From positions 124,001 to 188,000 of the forward strand of contig CP064976.1 in NCBI GenBank assembly GCA_016699445.1: DNA of 64,000 nt, given 5' to 3'. The notes beneath the pieces were generated by a model. The model saw nothing but the letters and a program-made list of their open reading frames with translations, was not told the origin of the DNA and did not search any database. Position numbers and translations under genes: made by a program. Shown piece after piece: positions 56,916-64,000 of the stretch; position 1 is the stretch's first letter; every line of letters begins with the position of its first letter. The stretch is from Deltaproteobacteria bacterium (GTDB taxonomy: Bacteria; UBA10199; JACPAL01; GCA-016699445).

Positions 56916-58259
56916 TTATGCTAAATTGAGTTGGATGCATTCAGAAAGCTCGAGGGCCATTTTCTGAATCATTTGATTATTCTTACCTTCAATCATCACT
57001 CTGACCAAAGGCTCCGTTCCTGAATAACGAACAAGAACTCGCCCTTCTTGTCCTAAAGTTTGTTCAAACGTCTTGATCATATCCTGAACTACAGACACTC
57101 CTTGCAAATCCCGTCTTTCTTTGACCTTCACACCAGTCAGTACTTGGGGGAATGCCTTATAGCGCGAAACCAGTTTAAAAAGAGACGATCGTCTTTCTAG
57201 CATAATCCTCAAGACTTGCAGAGCTGCAACAATACCATCCCCTGTTCGTGAATGATCCAAAAACACCAAGTGACCTGAATTTTCACCACCAAAATTATAA
57301 TGATTCTGGCGCATGGCTTCGACCACATAACGATCACCCACTTGAGTGCGTATTAATTTACCACCACACATTCTAATATATTCTTCCAAACCTTGATTAC
57401 TCATCACAGTGGCCACCAAAGTATTATCTTTCAGCTGACCTTTTTGAATCATATCTTCAGCACAGATGGCCATAATGGCATCACCATCAATGACATTTCC
57501 ATGCTCATCGGAAAAAATAACACGATCTCCATCACCATCCAAAGCTATACCCAGATCAGCTCCCACATCTTTCACCTTTTGAGCCATAGCTTGAGGGTGA
57601 ACAGCACCACATTGATGGTTGATATTTTTTCCATTGGGCTTGTCATTTAACACCGTCACTTGAGCACCTAATTCCTCAAAAATAACGGGAGCAATTTGGT
57701 ACGTCGCACCATGAGCACAATCCACAACCAGATGAAGATCTTCGAGAGATAAGTTTTTAGGAAATGTCGACTTGATAAATTCAATATAACGACCACGAGC
57801 ATCATCGATACGCTTGGCGCGGCCAATCCGATCTTCAACAGGGAATGAATCAAAATTAGGATTTAAAACAAGCTGTTCTATTTTTCGCTCGGTTTCATCA
57901 GGAAGTTTAAAACCTTCTGAATCAAAGACTTTGATGCCATTATCTTGATAAGGATTATGAGAGGCTGAAATCATCACACCAGCAATAGCCCTCATGGATC
58001 CTGTCAAAAAGGCAATTCCTGGAGTGGGCATGGGACCTACCAAAAAAACATCTGCACCACCCGAACAGGCCCCCGCAGCCAAAGCATTTTCAATCATATA
58101 ACCCGAAAGTCGTGTATCTTTTCCAATCAGAATATGAGGTTTATGACCATTATAAAAAACATGAGCTAATGCTCGACCCAAAGCCATCGCCACTTCGCCT
58201 GTCATAGGATATTCGTTAGCCACACCTCGAATACCATCGGTACCAAAAAGCTTTTTCAT
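56916..58259 (-). CDS. glmM: Phosphoglucosamine mutase
   Basis: Interconverts glucosamine-6-P and -1-P for UDP-GlcNAc and cell-wall synthesis. It starts LFGTDGIRGVANEYPMTGE; the phosphoserine loop is MISASHNPYQDNGIKVFD, the metal loop is ALDGDGDRVIF, the sugar loop is GGENSGHLVFLDHSRTGDG, and the phosphate loop is RYSGTEPLVRVMIEG. 447 aa, intact. It overlaps folP by 4 bases. Confidence 0.96.
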   Translation of the reverse strand: MKKLFGTDGIRGVANEYPMTGEVAMALGRALAHVFYNGHKPHILIGKDTRLSGYMIENALAAGACSGGADVFLVGPMPTPGIAFLTGSMRAIAGVMISASHNPYQDNGIKVFDSEGFKLPDETERKIEQLVLNPNFDSFPVEDRIGRAKRIDDARGRYIEFIKSTFPKNLSLEDLHLVVDCAHGATYQIAPVIFEELGAQVTVLNDKPNGKNINHQCGAVHPQAMAQKVKDVGADLGIALDGDGDRVIFSDEHGNVIDGDAIMAICAEDMIQKGQLKDNTLVATVMSNQGLEEYIRMCGGKLIRTQVGDRYVVEAMRQNHYNFGGENSGHLVFLDHSRTGDGIVAALQVLRIMLERRSSLFKLVSRYKAFPQVLTGVKVKERRDLQGVSVVQDMIKTFEQTLGQEGRVLVRYSGTEPLVRVMIEGKNNQMIQKMALELSECIQLNLA

Positions 58260-59032
58260 ATGTCCCCCATTTTCCCCAAAACATTGACCAAGATTTTTGT
58301 TTCAGCCACATCATGGACTCTTAAAAACTGAACACCTTTCTGAATCGCCAAAAGACTCATAGAAAGATTACCCATTTTGATCATTTCGAATGTTTCTCCA
58401 AAGAGAGCTTTCACCACTCTCTTCCTTGAAAATCCGACCAACACAGGACAATTGAGTTTTTGAAACGTCTCCAAGTTTTTAAAAATTTTGAGGTTATCCT
58501 CTAAACTTTTCCCAAACCCAATCCCCGGATCTACAATAATATTTTCCATTTTAACCATGGAGGCACGGGCCAATTCAATTTTATTCTGCAGCTCGTCAAA
58601 AACCTCGTATACAACATCTTGATATTGGGGATGATCCTGCATCGTCTGAGGGGTCCCTTTCATGTGCATTAAAACTATTTTTACCTGATAATGACTCACC
58701 ACTGAAACCATCTCAGGATCAGATAAAGCCGATACATCATTGACCCATGAAACCCCTTCTTCGATCGCCATACGAGCTACAGTTGCGTGACGGGTATCAA
58801 CCGAAAGAGGAACTTTTATTTTTCCAGAAATTTTTTGTAGAACTGGTCGCAGACGTTTGATTTCTTCATCTACAGAAACCGGCAAAGCACCAGGACGTGT
58901 AGATTCTCCGCCGATATCAATAACATCAGCGCCCTCTTCTTCCATCTGAAGAGCTCGGCCATAGGCCTTTTCAGGATCCAGGAAAGCGCCCCCATCCGAA
59001 AAGGAATCAGGGGTCACATTCAAAATCCCCAT
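58256..59032 (-). CDS. folP: Dihydropteroate synthase
   Basis: Joins p-aminobenzoate to the pterin in folate synthesis, the sulfonamide target. The barrel has MGILNVTPDSFSDGG, DVIDIGGESTRPGA, IIVDPGIGFGKSLED and LVGFSRKRVVK. ATG 59032 is taken as start (258 aa) though it lacks a clear ribosome-binding site; translation may couple to ftsH, whose stop is 16 bases upstream, or begin slightly earlier. The ftsH-folP-glmM order is common. Confidence 0.93.
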   Translation of the reverse strand: MGILNVTPDSFSDGGAFLDPEKAYGRALQMEEEGADVIDIGGESTRPGALPVSVDEEIKRLRPVLQKISGKIKVPLSVDTRHATVARMAIEEGVSWVNDVSALSDPEMVSVVSHYQVKIVLMHMKGTPQTMQDHPQYQDVVYEVFDELQNKIELARASMVKMENIIVDPGIGFGKSLEDNLKIFKNLETFQKLNCPVLVGFSRKRVVKALFGETFEMIKMGNLSMSLLAIQKGVQFLRVHDVAETKILVNVLGKMGDI

Positions 59033-59048
59033 GATCTTGACTTGAGAG

Positions 59049-60992
59049 TTATGCGTTTCCAGGTTGTGGGAATGGATTGAAAATAATCTTATCTTTTTTA
59101 CCCACTTCAGCCGCATTCTGAGAGGTTGCGACAGCTGTGGGAGGAAGTGGCGGTGACTTCTTTGTGGGAGGATCAATCTTCTCACCACGAATCAAACGGT
59201 CAATCTGGTCACCATCCAACGTTTCATGTTCCAAAAGAGCTTCAGCCAAACGGTGTAAAGCATCGACTTTTTCACTCAAAATACTTTTTGCACGATTATA
59301 ATTTTTAGCAATGATCTCACGAACCGCACCATCAATTTCAATCGCTGTCTTTTCGCTGTATTCCTGATGTTGGTTAAAATCACGACCCAAGAAAACTTCT
59401 TGTTCTTTACGACCAAAAGACATGGGACCTAAATCACTCATTCCCCATTCGCAGACCATCTTGCGAGCTAAATTGGTCGCCTTATCAATATCATCACCAG
59501 CACCTGTTGTTTTTTGAGAAAACATAATTTCTTCCGCACAACGACCACCCATCAACACAGAAATCGTATTTTCTGCCTGATCTTTGGAATGAATATGTTT
59601 TTCATCCAAAGGTAACTGCTGAGTCAAACCTAGCGCCATCCCACGAGGAATAATCGTCACCTTATGTACAGGATCTGTTCCAGGCAACACACGAGCCACT
59701 AATGTATGACCTGATTCATGGTAAGCAATCGTCTTCTTTTCAGAATCAGAAAGAATCATGCTCTTGCGTTCAGCACCCATCAAAACTTTATCTTTGGCGA
59801 GCTCAAAATCTTCAGCTTCAACTTGTTTTTTATTATAACGAGCGGCATTTAAAGCTGCTTCATTGACTAAATTTTCCAAATCAGCACCAGAAAATCCCGG
59901 AGTCCCACGAGCGATCACACTTAAATCAACATATGGAGCCACAACGGTCTTCTTTGTATGCACTTTCAAAATATCTTCACGGCCCTTCACATCAGGACGA
60001 GGCACCACCACACGACGATCAAAACGACCGGGCCTCAACAGAGCCGGATCCAAAACATCCGGACGGTTGGTGGCTGCCATAATAATGACACCTTCGTTCG
60101 ACTCAAAACCATCCATCTCAACTAAAAGCTGATTGAGGGTTTGTTCACGTTCGTCATGACCTCCGCCTAAACCCGCACCACGATGACGACCCACAGCATC
60201 GATTTCATCGATAAAAATAATGCATGGAGCTTGCTTCTTGCCTTGCTCAAAAAGATCTCTCACGCGAGAGGCTCCCACACCCACAAACATTTCTACAAAA
60301 TCAGATCCACTGATCGAAAAGAAAGGGACTCCGGCTTCTCCAGCCACGGCTTTCGCCAAGAGAGTCTTTCCTGTTCCTGGAGAGCCAACAAGCAAAACAC
60401 CCTTAGGAATACGTCCACCCAGCTTCGTGAATTTTTTAGGATCTTTTAAAAACTGAATAATCTCTTCGAGCTCAAACTTAGCTTCGTCACAACCAGCCAC
60501 ATCTTGAAACGTCACCTTCTTCTGATTCTCAGACATTAGACGTGCACGACTGCGGCCAAAACTCATCGCACGACCACCACCCATTTGAATTTGGCGCATT
60601 GAAAAGAAGAAAAAACCAAACAAAATGATCATAGGGAGCCAAGACACTAAAAACTGCTGCCAAAAAGGTGTTTGCTGACGACGTTTATATTCCAAAGTCG
60701 CACTGGATTTTGAAATCAGATCAAGAGCTTTCTCACTGTCGGCAGGACCTGTGGTTTCAAAAAACTCACCATCATTCACACCAGACTTGTATTTTCCCAC
60801 ATACTCTTCATCTTCAATAGAGACCGTCTCAATCGTATCCTTCTGAATCGCTGTCATAAACTCACTAAAACTGATCTGCTTTCTAAGAACAGGCTTTGTA
60901 TTGAGAAAATGCAAAACGGACACAGAAAGAAGAACAATAATCGCCCACAAGGCGATCGTTTTTTGGGTTTGTTTCATGTTGTTATTAGCCAT
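59049..60992 (-). CDS. ftsH: ATP-dependent zinc metalloprotease FtsH
   Basis: Membrane-anchored AAA+ protease controlling membrane and regulatory proteins. Two N-terminal membrane segments flank a periplasmic domain, then the AAA module (LLVGSPGTGKTLLAKAVAGE, IIFIDEIDAVG, SRH region ATNRPDVLDPALLRPGRFD) and the zinc site AYHESGHTLVA. 647 aa, intact. It follows tilS as in many bacteria. Confidence 0.97.
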   Translation of the reverse strand: MANNNMKQTQKTIALWAIIVLLSVSVLHFLNTKPVLRKQISFSEFMTAIQKDTIETVSIEDEEYVGKYKSGVNDGEFFETTGPADSEKALDLISKSSATLEYKRRQQTPFWQQFLVSWLPMIILFGFFFFSMRQIQMGGGRAMSFGRSRARLMSENQKKVTFQDVAGCDEAKFELEEIIQFLKDPKKFTKLGGRIPKGVLLVGSPGTGKTLLAKAVAGEAGVPFFSISGSDFVEMFVGVGASRVRDLFEQGKKQAPCIIFIDEIDAVGRHRGAGLGGGHDEREQTLNQLLVEMDGFESNEGVIIMAATNRPDVLDPALLRPGRFDRRVVVPRPDVKGREDILKVHTKKTVVAPYVDLSVIARGTPGFSGADLENLVNEAALNAARYNKKQVEAEDFELAKDKVLMGAERKSMILSDSEKKTIAYHESGHTLVARVLPGTDPVHKVTIIPRGMALGLTQQLPLDEKHIHSKDQAENTISVLMGGRCAEEIMFSQKTTGAGDDIDKATNLARKMVCEWGMSDLGPMSFGRKEQEVFLGRDFNQHQEYSEKTAIEIDGAVREIIAKNYNRAKSILSEKVDALHRLAEALLEHETLDGDQIDRLIRGEKIDPPTKKSPPLPPTAVATSQNAAEVGKKDKIIFNPFPQPGNA

Positions 60993-61053
60993 AGAAGTTA
61001 CCTTTTATCTGTAAAGCGGGTAGCATAGCGAAGAAAAATAGATCAATAAACTA

Positions 61054-62042
61054 TTATTTAGAAAAATAAAAATGGGTCTTTTCCTTTCTTAAACTCAATC
61101 CTGATAAAGAAAATGCCTTTTCACTGTCTTTTGTTTCCAGAAACCTCAACATGGCTACGATCCGGTCAAAAGACAAGGCTTCCCCACTGATTTCATGAAT
61201 TATCTTTTGCAAGAGACGATATTGAAGAGATCTGGGAACTTCCTGAAAAAATACAAAGGGACACTGCCACTGCCCCCCAACGATATCAACCCCCTCATAA
61301 AATAACTCTTCGACCTTTTCGTTCAAAAAAGACTCATCTGCCTGAAGCAACAAAGCATTTTTTGCTGTACGTTCGATAAAGTTGAGATTTTCTTTTTCCA
61401 ACTGCCCCACCAACCTTCGAAGCCGCGTCCTCAGATACTTCTGATCCGTATTTGAAGGATCTTTGAAAAATTTCAGCTTTTCCTTTTGAGCATAGGATAA
61501 AATCTCTTCTCGCGTTGCTAAAATAAGAGGGCGTAAAAGTGTAAAATGTTTTTGCTGATACACATAATCCCGAGAGATCGGAATTCCAGATAAACCTTTA
61601 AGTCCCGAACCTTGAATCCAATGCATCAGAAAAGTTTCGGCCTGATCGTTAGCCTGGTGAGCTGTGGCAAGCTTCTTAACCCCCAACTCTAAAGATTTTC
61701 TAAAAAGAAATCATAGCGCAAATGTCGAGCCTGCTCATGGACATTACTTTTACGTTTCCACACAGGTGCTTTTTCACGGTAGAAATCCACCTTCCAGTCT
61801 CGACATTTCTTCTCAACAAAATCAGCTTCGTCTTTTGACTGTTTTCCCCGCAACGCATGATCAAAATGAAAGATCGAAACCTTCGGACGCACAGATTTTG
61901 GAAGATGGATCATGAGATGCAAAAGCACTATCGAATCCACACCACCCGAAACAGCCACAGCGATAGCTTCGTCTTTTTGCCAAAGCTTCCACGTTTGAAT
62001 CGTTTCGAGTATTTTAATTTTTAAGGAATCTTTTTCGGACAT
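61054..62042 (-). CDS. tilS: tRNA(Ile)-lysidine synthase, one frameshift
   Basis: Converts C34 of tRNA-Ile(CAU) to lysidine. The P-loop AVAVSGGVDSIVLLHLM, FHFDHALRGKQSKDEADFV and TAHQANDQAETFLMHWIQGS mark the N-type ATPase core. The frame breaks near 61700, where one A is missing; repair reads LENLEKS-like KSLELGVKKL and gives 329 aa. ATG 62042 (MSEKDSLKIK) lies inside the end of the VanZ-like gene. The usual extra C-terminal tRNA-binding domain is short. Confidence 0.93.
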
Positions 62043-62409
62043 AAGTTTCGATATAAAGAAGAACACCACCCATGCTGCCACCCAGACCATCCATCATCAG
62101 ATCACCAAATTCGGGAGAGCGCTGAGGGACAAACGACTGATGAAATTCATCACTCAAACCATAAAGCAAAGATCCCACTAGGCCCCACAAAATAATTTTT
62201 CTCAAATGCCTTTGATGCTGAAATGGAGCCAGTGCACGAGCGAAGAAAAAGCCAAAACCAGAATACAAAATAAAATGACCAATTTTGTCGATAAAAGGAA
62301 ATTTAGGAAGTGAAATATCCGACTGACTAGAAAGATGAAAAATAAAAGCCGCATAACAAACTGCGGGCAACCAATAAAACAGGACGACATTACATTTTAT
62401 ATTTTCCAA
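62014..62409 (-). CDS. VanZ-like membrane protein
   Basis: About 131 residues with four hydrophobic segments and the VanZ-family pattern FHLSSQSDISLP, FIDKIGHFILYSGFGFFFAR and YGLSDEFHQSFVPQRSPEFG. The function is unclear (VanZ-related proteins affect teicoplanin resistance in Gram-positives). The frame is merged with the nuclease gene in the raw sequence by an indel; I place the start at TTG 62409, after GAGG, tentatively. Confidence 0.75.
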   Translation of the reverse strand: MENIKCNVVLFYWLPAVCYAAFIFHLSSQSDISLPKFPFIDKIGHFILYSGFGFFFARALAPFQHQRHLRKIILWGLVGSLLYGLSDEFHQSFVPQRSPEFGDLMMDGLGGSMGGVLLYIETYVRKRFLKN

Positions 62410-62909
62410 AATCCTCAGTGTTAAGTCCTTCGAGGAATTCTGCCCACTTTTGTTGATCACCCTTTTCTCCGTCTTTTGTGGGATGGTCATATCGACTTGA
62501 CGTGATTTCTCAATGACTTTCTTATCCACAAAAATCGGTGCCGATGTCCTCAAAGCCATAGCGATCGCATCTGAAGGTCGCGAATCTACCACAAACTCCC
62601 CACCTTTGCCGATTTTAGCATTGGAGGATTTTAAAAAGATGCGCGCATAAAAGTATTGTCACATAAATCATTCACTTCAACACGCTCCACCTGCACACCC
62701 AAAGTCTGAAGAATATTTTTCATCAAATCATGAGTCATGGGTCGTGTGAGCTGAATTTTTTCCAACTCAGTGGCAATCGATGACGCTTCAATCAAACCAA
62801 TCCAGATCGGAAGAGCACTCTTCTCTTCCATATCCTTCAGAATAATAATGGGCATGTTGGTAAAAGGATCGATCGTCAAACCTGTCACTTTCATTTCGAT
62901 TAAGTTCAT
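62390..62909 (-). CDS. Bifunctional nuclease family protein (DUF151), two frameshifts
   Basis: The start MNLIEMKVTGLTIDPFTNMP, PIWIGLIEASSIATELEK and VVDSRPSDAIAMALRTSAPI match the DUF151/BFN family. One T is missing near 62653 (restores TFYARIFLKSSN) and one A near 62468 (restores DQQKWAEFLEGLNTEDFGKY and a stop at 62390). Repaired length is 173 aa. It overlaps miaB by 4 bases, as in many bacteria. Confidence 0.92.
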
Positions 62910-64000
62910 AAGATCCTTCCTTTTAATAAAAATGCTGTAGCTTCTGTGACTTCGGTTTTGACTATAGCACCAACTAAAGAAGCGTCTCCAGGGAAATTCA
63001 TCAAGATCCCCTGCGCAGTGCGTCCAAAAACTCCCGAGTTGTGACTTTCCATCGCTTCATTTTCAACCAACACCTCTTCTACTTTACCGACACGTGATTG
63101 ATTCACTTCAAATGAAATTTCTTTTGAAGATCTTGTAAAATTTTAAACGCATTTTTTTTACATCATGAGGGACGTCATCTTTAAAAGTCATCGCTTCTGT
63201 ATTTGGGCGTGGTGAAAATGAAAAAGAAAAACTATTATAATATTTCACTTCTCGAATGAGACTTAAGGTCGCTTCAAAATCCTTATCGGTCTCTCCCGGA
63301 AATCCCACAATGATGTCTGTTGAAATAGCAATATCCGGACACACTTTTCGAATAGCATCGACGCGTTTCAAATAAGTCTCGCGTGTATAGGAGCGTCGCA
63401 TGAGTTTGAGCAAACGATTCGATCCCGACTGAACGGGCAAATGAATTTGAGGACAGAGCTTGGTGTTGATCGCATATTCTTCAATCAATCCCTTTGAGAG
63501 ATCTTTAGGGTGCGGGCTGGTATAACGAAGGCGTTTGATGTTTGTCTCATCATCAATTTGTCACACATAAGCTTTAAAACTTTGAGTAGAAACATCCTGA
63601 GGCAAAATCGATGTGGGAAATTCATAGTCTTCCAAGTCATAAAATTCTGTCCGCACACTTCGTTGCTTCTTTTCTTCCGCATCGCGCACAAGCTGAGGCA
63701 GAGCACTCACATGATCAGGTCCAATCGCAATATCCACATAAGGAAAATTTTTCAGAATATAGTCACCATCATGAGAGGCCACACAACCAGTCACGGCAAT
63801 AATCGGCTTTTGCGCACTATCCTTGAGCGCCATCTTTCCCTTCTTCGCTGTCCCAATGGCTGACATCGCTTTATGGTAAGGTTTTTCCCGAATACTACAC
63901 GTGTTGATCACAATAATATCGGCATCTTTGAGAGTATCAGCCTTGGCATAACCATCCATGCGCAAAAGAGCTTCCATCTTTTGAGAATCATGATCGTTCA
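62906..64000 (-). CDS. miaB: tRNA-2-methylthio-N6-dimethylallyladenosine synthase MiaB, partial, with internal deletion
   Basis: Radical-SAM methylthiotransferase. The N-terminal domain is present (HDSQKMEALLRMDGY, INTCSIREKPYHKA, VTGCVASHDGDYI), as are the middle (LRYTSPHPKDLSKGL, HLPVQSGSNRLLKLMRRSYT, DIIVGFPGETDKDFEATL) and the TRAM domain (VGKVEEVLVENEAMESHNSG). The segment expected between FKAYV and the RYTSPHP strand, ~75 residues with the CxxxCxxC AdoMet cluster and the LLGQNVN motif, is missing near 63550-63563, where a TGA occurs. Two further single-base deletions lie near 63120-63140. It runs off the right edge. Confidence 0.9.

Noticed and set aside
62014..62592. DUF151-VanZ fusion protein
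   Set aside because: The single frame arises from one missing A near 62468; repair gives the normal DUF151 C-terminus and stop before VanZ.
63555..63570. In-frame TGA of miaB as selenocysteine or recoding
   Set aside because: The TGA coincides with a missing ~75-residue segment and no selenocysteine insertion structure is evident; deletion explains it better.

Overview
The window is about 42% GC by eye and looks like one contig of a Gram-negative bacterium. The core gene order (rpsB-tsf-pyrH-frr-uppS-cdsA-dxr-rseP; ftsH-folP-glmM-pdxJ), a secreted protein with Gly/Ser linkers and a Cys-containing C-terminal anchor like MYXO-CTERM, a sigma-54 promoter and a CarH/LitR-type regulator suggest a deltaproteobacterial lineage, probably an uncultured one. 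That placement is inference. At least 25 single-base indels, mostly deletions in homopolymers, break essential genes. This looks like unpolished long-read sequence, so most split genes here are probably intact in the cell; I annotate them as single genes.

Layout. 1-6.0 kb: a giant single-chain, eukaryote-type acetyl-CoA carboxylase (minus), running off the left edge. 6.1-9.1 kb: a hypothetical gene, a TIGR01777 epimerase-SRPBCC fusion and a divergent MerR-B12 regulator. 9.1-21.8 kb: housekeeping on the minus strand (leuA, pssA, ilvN, ilvB, tsaB, then rseP back to rpsB). 21.9-25.5 kb: a malic enzyme gene cut by an IS3-family element, and a hypothetical gene.

25.67-36.19 kb: a 10.5 kb integrative element in the 3' end of tRNA-Leu(CAA), bounded by 55 bp repeats. 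It encodes a tyrosine integrase, an excisionase-like protein, a prim-pol/DUF3987 protein and regulators. Its cargo is a complete His-Xaa-Ser (Hxs) radical-SAM peptide modification cassette: HxsA precursor with six HxS repeats, HxsD, HxsB, HxsC and perhaps one extra small protein.

36.2-50.4 kb: an accessory region with a Fic protein, a radical-SAM protein, at least five toxin-antitoxin-like modules (several bracketed by short direct repeats), an MFS transporter, a large HEAT-like hypothetical protein and a 1.4k-residue DUF11-type surface protein behind a sigma-54 promoter. 50.5-64 kb: housekeeping again (cimA, lysC, tsaE, nnr, pdxJ, glmM, folP, ftsH, tilS, VanZ, bifunctional nuclease, miaB off the right edge).

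Two themes stand out. First, six genes (giant carboxylase, malic enzyme, and four unknown proteins) share an ECF-sigma-like promoter G(A/C)AAC-N16/17-CGA. Carboxylase plus malic enzyme would supply malonyl-CoA and NADPH, hinting at a lipid-synthesis or stress regulon. Second, the Hxs system rides on a mobile element.
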